DNA of 64,000 nucleotides, from NCBI GenBank assembly GCA_022410635.1, contig JAJVDF010000193.1, forward strand, positions 372,646 through 436,645, read 5' to 3'. The notes beneath the pieces are model-generated. The model ran no database searches, was not told the origin of the DNA, and saw nothing but the letters and a program-made list of their open reading frames with translations. Both the position numbers and the translations under genes were made by a program. Source of the DNA: Tretioscincus oriximinensis. Lineage: Eukaryota > Chordata > Lepidosauria > Squamata > Gymnophthalmidae. Shown here in pieces: positions 24,701 through 36,700 of this stretch (position 1 is the first letter of the stretch; every line of letters begins with the position of its first letter).

Positions 24701-27700
24701 CATTTTATAGTATAGATTTTATATAATTTAATAACGAACAAAGGAAACAGTCTGAAAGAGGAAACCTTATCTCCTTAGTGTTCCTCCTTTCTGCATCTCA
24801 GAAGCTTCCTACATGTGATTCACATAGGAAATGCTTCAAGGTGTCTGAATAGNACAACTTAGGGCTTCTTCAGGATATTTAAGTCATCCTTTTCAAGAAA
24901 CTGTCGTCTTCACACACCCAGATTTTCTTTTTCTTTTCCTTTTTTCAAACAAGGAATTTTTCAGTTATCAAAGTAGGAAGCAACTCAAAAGATTTTGTTT
25001 CGAGTGCCACAGTTGGTAACAATTTTTCAATCAATGAAACAAGTTAAACATGCATTATGCCATCCATTCTGTGCCNCTTTAGGTTAAACAACTAACCTTG
25101 TTTATTCTCCTCCTCCAAGTCACTCTCTGTGTATCCATCGCTTTCATCTTGCTCACTGCCAGAGGCCTGCAAAGTTTTCTGTGATGAGTGTCTGTTCTTC
25201 CTTTCATGGTCTAAATAATCTTTTTCATCATCTGAGGGTGACTTTGACATTCCATTCATTTGATCATCAGTCTGTCCTTCTTCGTTTACTTTCTCATCTG
25301 ATTGCTCTTCAGAATATTCATCATCTGCTAAAAGGACAAGTGTAGAGTGAAATAGAGAATGAAACTCTTAAGCCCATTAGCTTTTGTTTTCCTTTGCTAA
25401 TGGATCTTCTTCCTACCCTGCCTTAATAAAAATAATTGCTTAAAAAGTTAAAATTCTGAGTCATATATTGAAACTATACAATAATGTTAAAAGCTTTTAA
25501 CAATAATGTTAAAAGTCAGTGCATTCATACCTTTACAGTTTATTCCGGATTTTGTCATTCTGACTGTTCATGGCAAGTGAGATTTTCCAGGCATGTGATC
25601 CCCTCTCTTGGCAGCCATTTTGATTGCTGGCTGTCAAGAAGTACAGTAGTCGCTCCTACCAAATGCTAATAGTTAGTCTCCTGCCAGTATTAGGAGCCAC
25701 ACACCCCTTTTGTGAGGCAAGGTAAAATTTGTGGGAATGTAAATCTTTATTCCCACAACAACAATCTCGCAGTTTCTCACTAAAAATTATCTAATTCAAT
25801 ATCCTGATTGGATAGCTAACTTTTCTAGTTTACAGATAATCTGAACAACTGGCTTTAAAAGCCACATTCTGTCNGTTTATAAAACAGGTTGGTGAGGCAA
25901 ATGCAGCAGAAATTCAACTTTCAATTGGATTATTGATGCTGTCTGGACACTAGAGATCTAATAACACCTTACAGACTAACAGTGAGGAAATAAAGTTGGT
26001 AGGATGAGCTTTCACAGACTACAGCTTCATCTAGATGATCTTTTTTGAGAGCCATGATAGTATCAGAATGGTTTATTAAGTAGTCTGACCAGATTACCCC
26101 TTTTGGGGGGAGGAGTTAAAAACCCATTTTTGGGGTGCCTCCCAGTTTTTTCTGAGGAAAAAAAAATTAAACAAAAGCTTTTTCCCAAAAAATCTTTTTG
26201 GGAAAAGAATTTCCTCAGAAAAACTAGGAGGCACCCCAAAACCGGGTTTTCAACCCCCCCAAAAGGGGTCATCTGGTCAGCCTAGTTTATTTGCCACATG
26301 TGTTGTTGCCCATAGTGCCGCAGAAGTGTCCTAAAGTGTTGACTGTAACACTTTATCCACATAGGGTTTTTTAAAGATCTCTGAAAATACTACTTTCTCT
26401 ATGGGGACACCATAGCATTGTCTTGACTATTTCAATGGCTGCACAAGAATGCTCAGCTGAACAATCATTGTAGAAAATCGATTTCTGTTGATGGCAATAT
26501 GGACAACTGCAAGAACAACAGAAAGTTTTTTGAAGGGAAAACATTCGATTGTGTTACACAAAGGAAAATCACATGAGATTTTAAACGTAAAATGTGCCAA
26601 CTTTGCATGTAGGCTGACAAAAATGACAGGGTTAGTTCTTTACAGTATCATAATGAGAAATAATGATAAAAAAGCAAGCAGTCTGAACGTACACTAAGAT
26701 TACATCATTCAAGAATCTGAATGTTGTAACTCCACCTCACAGGAATTTGGAGATTGGTACTACATTTTGTTCAAACTCCATTGGGCCACCATAGTAATTT
26801 AACATGGGACCCATATGACACGTCATTAGAACACGGCAGAACCAGCCCATAGTTGTTCTAACTCCGAATATTCAATTAAATTCCGAACCATGCTGTACTA
26901 ACTCCATCTGAAAATCAAAGCCATTGATTCAGCTTTGAGCCGTGTTGTTCAAACTCCAGCAGCCAATGATANCAGGGTTACCCAGTCATGTGCAGTGGCT
27001 GCCTGCCTCATGAGGTAGGGTGGATTTACAGTGCCAAATATCTCCAGACTCCAAATTAGGTCACTCTGGTTCTGAAGTGATGAAACCAAAATCAAAAGAC
27101 ATAAAAGTATTTTCCCACTGATCAAGCAGTGTTGGGAGACCATTTTTAATTTCAAAATGATGATAATGTTCTGTTTTAAATAACAGGTATTACTATACTA
27201 ACCCTATACTAAGGTACTACTAAATCCCCTTTCTTACTGATCCAGAATCGCTCAGCTATGTTCATGAGAAAAACTAAATAACTCTCTTTAAATTCTTTGT
27301 TTTTATGTATCTGGACATAGGAAAAAAGCATTTGGTCTTTGGAAGGTCCTATAATTAGCTAAATACAACCTCAAATGAACTGTAATAAACAAGTATACTG
27401 TGTCATTATTATATTCAACAAGAACTAGGCTGCCATGCAGAAGCAATGTGTGAAAAATTAAGTACATCTTAGTGTTTCCAAGGAAGAGGTTACATATCGT
27501 AGCAGATGCTGCCAAGCAAAGGCCCTTGATTAAATGATCATTAACAAGTGTGATCATTTATAAATGGAGAAGTTGTAGTACTTTGCTAGTGTGGAACATT
27601 CAGGTGTATGTTAACACAATGCCAAGGAGGAAAAACATTAGCAAAGATCTTAGAAAAGCACTTGTTGCTACCCATCAACCCAGGAATGGTTATAAGGCCA

Positions 27701-30700
27701 TTCCCCAAATACCATAATTTGAAGTCCATCATTCTACAGTGAGAAAGATTATTCAGAAATGGAAAACATACACAGAGTTGATGATCTTTTCAAAAAAATG
27801 TTGCTGCTAAAGGTGGTTTTACAAGCTATTAATTCATAGAGTGTACTTCCATTTTTCGTATTTCTTCTGTGTTTTCTCCATCTAAAGTTGAATATAATCT
27901 AATTTGGGGATCGTTTAAGGACCAGATGCTTTCCCCCCTTATGTCCTGATATGTAAAACAATAGAATTCAAAGACTTAGACTGAATAAGTAGATTTACCT
28001 ATGAAAGCAGAAGCTGCCTACTTTCCTCTTGTCAATCTCCAATGTGCTATTATAAGCCACCCTTGATGAACTATATCATGAACAGTTATGACTATATCTG
28101 TTTGAATTCTATCACTGTGCAAATGACTGTGATCTTTATGAGCAAGAATTCTATGACTTTATGAAACTTACTAGTACCTCAAAATCACCATTGCCTATTC
28201 CTACTAGCAGCAGAACTGTCAGGAAGTAAAAAGAAAATGGAGTGGAAAAAGGACCTTGAATCACATCTTCATGAATTCCTAAACTGAAGCTGCCAGAGAT
28301 AATTTCTAAAACATTCTGCTTGTAAAATCTTCCCACTCCATACTATACCATCACTAAGGGCAGGCCTCTTTTTCTTCTTGTGTTCATCTCCAACAACTTT
28401 TTTGCCCTTTTTTTGTGCGGCAACTTCTATTATTTCCTCATCTCCTGTCATTTTTTTCCAACGCTCAGGAGTATGAGAACTTGATGACACTGAATCTTTG
28501 TTCTCTTTTCCACCCTTGCTGGTTCCTCTTAATGAGTAGCTTGTTTCTTCTTTTGTCGCATCTTCTTTCTTTTCTTCATCGTCATCAGTTGTTTTTTTCT
28601 TGGGAGGAGAAGGCTTCTTGTCTAGACCCAATGAAATAATACACCTAGCAAAGATAAAATTCATTATTTATTTATTTAAAATATTTTTTTATCCCGCTCT
28701 TCATCCAAAGATCTCAAGTCAGATCACAATAAAAGATGAAACATATTTGAAAAATATATATAAAGAAACTACCCACCAAAACTCTCTCCAGATCTGCATT
28801 CAGGAATAGGGTAGATGTGTCTTAACTAAGTGCCCAAACCTGTCAAGCCAGGGACCCACCATATAAAAGGCCCTCTTGGATGCCACAGCCCTTCACACCT
28901 TAAAGGAAAGTGGAACTACAAGAAGGTTCTCACTTTGTAGTCTTAAGAAGCACTCTTTTGGGCCTTTGAGGTCTAAGTCATTTTGGTTTTTATATAAAAG
29001 TATCAATTAGCAGTGAATTAGTAAACAGTGTGGTTTCTTTAATATTGTGTCGTGTGTTTCCATCCTTACATATCAGACAGCATTTGAGCTACTGTTTGAG
29101 CTTCTGGACCATCTTTCAAGGGTAGCTCTTCNTTGAGTGCATTACAATAATCTAGTCTGGAGGTTATCACAGCATGGATCACTATAGTCAAGTTGTCCTG
29201 ATTCAGAAAAGGCTGAAGCCAGTAAACAAACTGGAGGTGAAGGTAAATACTTCTGGCCAGTTGTCATCACCTGAACCTTAAATGACAAAGATGAATTCAG
29301 ACATAGTCTCAATTCATGCACCTCTTTCTTCTTTCAAGGGCACAACAATCCCATCAAGAATTAGGTGATATCTAACTTCCTGGACCTGACTTGTTTTAAT
29401 TCAAATGTTTAAACAGTAGTGCACCAGCTGGGATGGCAAGTAGATGCAACGTGGCCCATTATGAAGAGTGGAAAACTACAAATCTTATATCAGGTTGCAG
29501 ACTGATAAGAAAAAACAGGCAACATGAGCTTTCATAAAAGCTATGAAAGCTAATGCTGTCCATCTTTTTCTTAAGTCTTTAAGGTGCTATAAGACCCTCT
29601 AACTAAACTACTCATTAAACAGTTTTTTTCTGAATTATACTCAAAAGCCCTTTTTTGCACTGTTTTTCTGGGAAAGGGGCCTGGAATCCACATGCTGGTG
29701 CAAACTGTGGCAAGCCCTGAACTACCATGCAAACTGCAAGGTCCTTTTCTGCAATATAATCCAAAATACATACCATTGTAGAATGAGCCTGAAATTTAAT
29801 GCAGACTTTCAGTAATAGAACAATTTTATACAAAAGGTATTTTGATGATGTTGGTCTATTCTGTAATCATTTCATTTACATCTAATACAGCANAAATCTA
29901 TGTTTACTTAACACTCCTGTAACCCATGAACCCATCACATTTTCATCCATATGCTTTTTGTTTCTCTACCATCAACTCTCCTTAACCTTGGAAGATAAAT
30001 GCAGCAAATATATTTCCAAATAGCTTTTTAAACAAAACCATGAGAATTAAAGTATCTTAAATTAGATATATAGAGAGAAACATATCTAAATAATAGAAAT
30101 ATTTTAATTGCCATATTTGGAACAGTTTTTCCAAATGCATGAACATATGTCACTAGTTTGAGTGTTCACTGAAAATGAAAACCACTGTTGATTCGCATGC
30201 TTTCCATAGAAGACCCTTATTCTCATCACCTATAGTACAGGATATCATTTACATACATTATGCAAATCTTAAGCCTGAAAAGAGGAAAAGCATTTCTGCA
30301 TAGTGGAATACGCTTATCTGAAAAGCAATTTGACTCCACAGGGGGTTCCAATTTCTCCCCCCTTTTCCACTTTATGTTATTTATAAATATATATCTCAAA
30401 AGACAAAGAGATGAAACTAGAAAATGCATATAACATTATCTTGTCTGACACACACACACAAATCAAAACTACTACTGTAGAAATTAAAGGATCGAAAAAG
30501 AAATTGCTATATTGCTGCTATTGATTTCTGGCAGATCCTAAAATGGAANGCTTTGTATGCTGATATTTATTACAGCAGGATAATACAGTCTCTATAGGGA
30601 ATAGCCAATACAATCTATCCTTTGGGGTAGAAACTTACAATATTGTATACAAAGTACTATTTTATTTCAGTGTGGGGGGTCTACTCTTCAAAAACTGAGG

Positions 30701-33700
30701 ATAAGAATGTCTTGTTAGCATCACACATGAAGTTGATGAGAATTAAAAGCTAATTAAGTATGCTGCAGGTAAGCCAGTCTAGGTCAATGTTGTAAAATTG
30801 TGGCAATAATAGAATAAAAATAATTAAGACCTNTAAGGGTCTAATCATACTTTTAAAATTGTTTTTTTCAGTCCTAAAGAAAGTTTAATCCATGGTTTGT
30901 TTTTCCTGTTTGTTGTAGTTCAAAAAAAGAGGATCAAGCTCATCTTCAGGACTAGAGAAGACTTAAAAGTAGATGTGTGGCCAGGATTTTCCCCCAGTAA
31001 TATTGATAATTGATGATTGATTAATATGATAATGATAGTGATAGTGATAATGATTATGGAAAACTAAAAANGAAAGTACCAAGTAATGCATGAGGCAAAT
31101 AACCATTATGATTATGGAATGTGGATCAGTGCTAGTCTTACCTCCTTTTATTAATTTATTACAAGTGCATATCAATCTGGTCATGAAGGAGTTAAAAACT
31201 AATTGCCACAAAAAACATGATGATGTCATGTAGTCAGGAGAAGCTATTGAAAAGCTATTGGTTAAAAAAAGGCTCCAAATTTCTTACTGTGCAACTCAAT
31301 TTTCTGTCTCTTTTTCACTCCTATACAGAGTCGGGACCTGTACAAGAATCTCATGCAATCTCTTCATCATGTACCCTTGCACAAGATCCCAGATGTCGTG
31401 CATGGGTACATAAGAAAGCGAATGGCTGCCCGGCCTTACATGGGGGCAGTCATTTTACCAGAAGTGACATAAAAATCCCACACACGCAATGCATACACCC
31501 AAGATATCCCAGGGCTCAGCCAGATTTTGGGGCTCCCTTCCCGATATCTGGCTTCCGGGAGCTCCCATGACTGCTCCTGCATATTCCTATAACAGAAGCA
31601 GTCTTAACAAGAAATGTAAGCTCAGTTATGGAATGAAACTAAAGTTTTGCAACTCATGCATCTTGTATCTGGAGTTTATTATCTCTGCTATGCAAATATA
31701 AATAACACCTTTACTATGATTCACATGCACTGGATCAAGCGGTAGCCAGTGTAGTGTTCCAAAATGGATCTTTGTCATGGATCTGTGGCAGACTTCACTG
31801 AAATAGTCCAGAAGTGGACTACCTCGGCTATCCCAGGCAACAAAGAATTATGACTCTAAAGCCCATAATACAGCTCAGGAGTGGGGGCTTGGTAGCATAT
31901 AAGGAAGTACTTCTAGTAGTTAAAATATAATATCCAAAATCAGTTTCAGTCAGAAAAGGTGAAAGCCAGAAGTTTTTTTTAACTACTTTTAAGGGCTGAG
32001 CCCAGCTTTCAAAGCCAGTAGTTAAAGCTGAGGGTAGACAAGCTGTCCCAGCTCACACTAATTTTAGTCCAGCTCAATACTGTCCAGATTATCTAGCTAG
32101 GATCAGCAGAGTGCAGGATAGGTCCTAGATAGGTGCAAGATATTGCGTGCTCTTGTTTCCTCAAAATAGAGAAAACAACCAGGTTCTTCAGGGCTCAGTT
32201 CTTAGGCTATGGTGTTTCTGCATCTGAAGACAGAAGCAGGTGTTCCTTTGCTCACTACTGCAGAGCCTATGATGCTCATTGCTTATGTGGATCCTGTCAA
32301 AATCAGTCAGCTCTTGAGGTAAGGATGAAAAACCTGGAGGATCGCAGCTAGCAATCTATGGAATTGCTGAACTTCAGAAGCAACATGCATATAAACAGGA
32401 GGCTGTTAGACTCAGGCAAGGAAAGCCGTGTCATGTGTTTCATAAAATAAAGTAAACGCTGGGGTAGCCCTTGTGGTTTGTATCTGGCCTTTGACTGAAG
32501 ACACGGCTTTCTTTTCCCAGTTTCAGGTATTGTTTTAAAATGTCGATTTTATACTTCTGCTTTTATTGTTAGCCACCTTGAGACCTTCGAGTATAGGATA
32601 GAATTCAAGTGTAAATAAACTTTCTTGCTATAAAAGAGGACTTTATTTTCCTTTTCCAGCTTATAGTTATTTATTTCATACAGGTACAAACAAACCAGGT
32701 AGCACAATGCCTTTTTATTATTTTATTTATTTACATTTTTATACCACCCTATACCTGAAGGTCTCAGGGAGGTTAACAATAAAATCACAATTAATACATT
32801 AAAAACAGCCACATCTAAAAACAAGGAAGAAACAGCAGTTTTCTCAGCCAAAGGCTAGGCCAAAGAGTTGCGTCTGGAGCCTTCTTTCATTCCCAGAATG
32901 TTTAAAAATAATATTCTCATTTAGTTGATCTATGATGTGTGAGCTTTTAGCTTGATTCCTATGACTTATAAAGTAAGCAGCAAAACATTAAAGTTCATAT
33001 CAGATACTTCCATTATTAAAGGCTGCTATTTGGGGAAGAATATGTTGGAAAAACAGAAACTCTCATGGCCTGTAAATATTAAACACGAATAGCATAACCT
33101 AAAGGTCTGTTTCTTGGGTCTACTTTATAAAAAATTCTCCAGCCTTTTAATTCTTAGCTCCCTCTGCATTCTGCCTTTCCGGGGAGGGAGGGAGGGAGGG
33201 AGGCTGTGGCTCTTAAATGTTTTATTAATGTATTTGTGTTGCTTTTAATTTTCTATCCTGGGATCTTTGGTGAAGGGTGAGATATAAATTCCTAAATGTA
33301 GCATTTGCTTTCATGGATGAGACCAATGGAACACTTTTCTCTGTGTCTACGTATACAGTTTGTAATTGTGTTTGTATGTAATTGAATCACAAGGTAAAGA
33401 AATACTAGAAGTAGGGATAATGAGAATAACACAGTTAAATACACAGTGTAACATAAGAACACTGACCCACTGCTGCTGCTGAAATCAATGCTAACATACT
33501 TAGAATTACAATGTAGGCCTAATTCAAATCTCTATTAAGGAAAGCATTGTAAACTAATTATCTTTATGTAGATCCAAATGCATGGCTTAACAAATACTTA
33601 TTGTACTCATACCTATAACACGGTGCTGATCTTTCCACATTAACAAAACCAAAGTGGCCGTGCTTGCCACCAAGCCGAGTACCTTTGCGATGTTTATATT

Positions 33701-36700
33701 CACAGCAAGAACTTAACCGGTCAACTTGTAATCCATTTAGATAAAATGTGAGGCTGAATGGAAACCCATAATGTCGCTTAGAAATAAACTGAAAAGTTTC
33801 TGCAAATGAAAATGCAACACAAAATAATTTGATTGTATTTAAAATAGAGCATCTGAAGATGTAGACTTGTCTATGAAAGTTCATCATGACCATCTTGGTC
33901 TTAATTAGTCTCTAAGGTGTACAAAACCTCCTTGCGAAAAACTCTATACCTTCCTTCTATATCTATAGCTACTTTTTAAAAAAATATTTTAAGGTAGAGT
34001 AACAAAGCATCAAGCAATTTCATGCTAGTAGAAAGATTTTGGTCAGTCACAAATAGCATCTAAGATAGGGTAAAGACCACAGAAAAATCAGGACTAAACT
34101 TTGCACTTTTAAAGTGAAAAAGTCCCCACCCCTACTCCTCCCCGTGATGCTGCATCATAAACTGCATCTGGAGAAAATTCTTCTCTGCAATAACCATTAA
34201 AGCCACAAAATTTTATCCTAATTTTTATGTGGTAACCATAATCTAAGGTCCTTTCCATACTAGAGTATCCATGCTACAAAAAGCTGGTCTTTTTGCCATA
34301 AAGGCTTTTAAGTACAGCTTAATTTTTTCTCCCAACATTATTACAGCCACTACAGCCACTTCTTCTCCCCCCCCCCCTCTTTCAACACAGGATACTCAAA
34401 ATATTATGATTTCCACCTGATTTTCAGTTATTCATATTCTATAAACTTGTGGCCTTTCTCCAGTTCTTTGCCATTCAGTTCATAAAATGAAAATCTAAGG
34501 CTTTCAAGCACAAGCCATATTTATCTCTACATCATATACTATACCAAGTTTCATGATAAATTAAACCATAAATTAAATGACATTATTTAACTGTTTTAAA
34601 TAATCGTTATATTATTTAATTTGAAATCAGTCTCAGAGTAACAACATATATATTTCTGCACAGCAATAATTTACCATCATTTTATGAAATCAACTTTTCC
34701 AAGACAACATTCAAGTCAACACTGTCACCAACAATTCATATGCAGTACCAAACCTCAAGCAAGTATTCATTTCCTTTCTGGGTCCGTATACCGCTCACTG
34801 TGATATATTATTGCTTCCTGTAAGCAAATAATTTGGCACTCATTTTACCCCTGTGAACATTTTATTAACCATACATCTCCATCCCAAAATTAATATAACC
34901 CACTGTATTTTGTTAAATCACCCCTGTATTACCCTTCTTCCATAATTTGCAAAAGTAATTGCAGTTTCATTTTCAATCATGAAACAATAAATCCAGATGT
35001 AGTTTGAGGCAGCTGGTATATAAGTCCCTGGGGGCACATGAGACTGCACTCCTCAGAAATATTTTTTGCTATCACTTCAACCATTTACTCATATAAAGTA
35101 AGAGTTTACCTGAATTAAAATCATGCTCACCTCCCTCCAGTAATTTGCCTTTGAACACACACAGATTTTCTCCTCCACAGTGTTGTTGGTATATTTTTAT
35201 ATCCTCTCGGTAGTCTGAAAAGTCATACGATAAATGTACTGCTTTCCCCAAAAAGATCATAGTAACATATGCATTGCTTTGTATTTGAGGTCTGTAGAAT
35301 TTTGCTGTGTCCTGTATCAAATTACATAAAAACACTGAAACATAATCAAAGCCTAACAAATAGTGTGCTATCAAAAGGTAGTGATTATTACTGTGAGCAT
35401 TTAATCTCCATTTGTAGAACTTGCAACTGCATTATAAATTCATTATAAATTCTGATTTGCAGAATTTAGCTATGTATTTTTTTAAAAGACACCTACCTCC
35501 AGTCTTCTTTGCCACTTTTTTAAACTATACTATACAGAAAAACTATTAGCAGGGCTCTGTGGTCTACAGAAATGTTCATACTCTGAGCAAACACTAGAAC
35601 CCAATCATATGCTCAGGCAGAGTCTCTTTTTCATAGCAAATACAAGTTTTATTTTCCTCAATAAAGACTAGCTGTTAAAATACTAATTAAGATTCTCCCA
35701 CTATGTAATTGTGGCACTGCCTAACTCTACTATTGTGATGAAGAATTCTAGAATTTGAAACATTCTGGCAAAATAGGATCTGGTTTGGGAAGGAGCAAAA
35801 TACCTTCCTTTGCGTTTCACTCGGACAGATTTTGCATATTCCTACTTAAATGCATGATCAAATAAATCACAGGCATTTTGTCCTTGGACTGAAAAGCTGT
35901 TTCTACATGGCACTCATCATCCTTCACTATACTAGGTCAATCCAAGAAAGGCTGGGCGATCTGATTCAGAAGAGGTTGGGTGGCTGGCAAAAAGTGCCTA
36001 ACTTTGGAAGCTGGGAACAAAAATCTTAAAACTTGAAAGTTGCCAGCTGGAACCTACATTTGGAATTCATTTGGGCTCTTTGGTACTAAAAGACCAGCTG
36101 CTGGTCTGGTAATCACTATCCCCCTGCCCAGACATTCTGGATCATTAAATGTAGCCCACAGTAGTTCCTTCAGCACAGGTTCATGTCTCATGTAGACAAT
36201 TAAGCTTCTTCAGACATTATTTCACTGACAGAAAAGTTCCATAAGCCCTGGAAGGTTGCTTAGGAACCACAGTACTTTGTCCTCAGCTTTCCAACCCTTA
36301 CAGTGGTCCTGTAAAAATAAAGGTAAGTTATAAGATGCTTATTCTATATGGAAAAAGGAGTACAGAACAATATTTAACTTTGTTCTAAATCAAAATCACC
36401 TCTAATCAGCCACATGGCAACCATAAGAAGAAGAAGAACTTGGTTCTTATATCCTGCTTTTCTCACCTTTTCAAAGGGACTCAAAGCGGCTTACAAGGGT
36501 ATTTTGCCCAAAGGCTGTGGTGGTTCCCATGTATCTACTTGCAGTCAGTTGCAATTCTTGCTTTCGATTAGCTGGGTTGGCTAGAGCTACAAGCTAGTGG
36601 AAGGTGCTCACCCCTCCCCACGTCCGACACAGCGCTTCAAAACTTTATCTCCCAGACCAGAGACGAATTCCTAAGCGACTGAGCCATGTGGCGGCTATAA

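Larger units (their letters stand above)
12712..25096 (-). other. ERICH3: ERICH3 intron 11 (12.4 kb)
   Basis: Besides the repeats listed separately (14494-14634, 16640-18358, 19965-20095, 20640-20735, 21572-22325) I see nothing recognisable. A moderately GC-rich patch at about 13010-13410 has no clear identity. 22330-25080 holds only unassigned sequence with a short AAAT-rich tract at 24400-24440. Confidence 0.8.
25328..28348 (-). other. ERICH3: ERICH3 intron 10
   Basis: Holds the dispersed repeat at 25946-26045, the fold-back element at 26076-26283 and another repeat fragment at 27985-28060. Nothing recognisable in 26290-27980 or 28061-28340. Confidence 0.8.
28645..33612 (-). other. ERICH3: ERICH3 intron 9
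   Basis: A minus-strand LINE tail ends about 20 bp from the exon 10 acceptor (28664-29340). Other repeats lie at 29525-29600, 31004-31060 (TGATAG microsatellite), 31700-31960, 32565-32625, 32715-32790, 33182-33202 (GGGA tract) and 33241-33300. Nothing recognisable in 29740-31000, 31065-31690 or 32800-33180. Confidence 0.8.

Noticed and set aside
26063..26285. Open frames on both strands at the fold-back element
   Set aside because: The two peptides mirror each other because the DNA is palindromic.
35285..35294. Alternative exon 8 acceptor at CTACAG
   Set aside because: It would start the exon in the wrong phase after exon 7. The GATACAG site at 35312-35313 gives phase 0 and human-like spacing.
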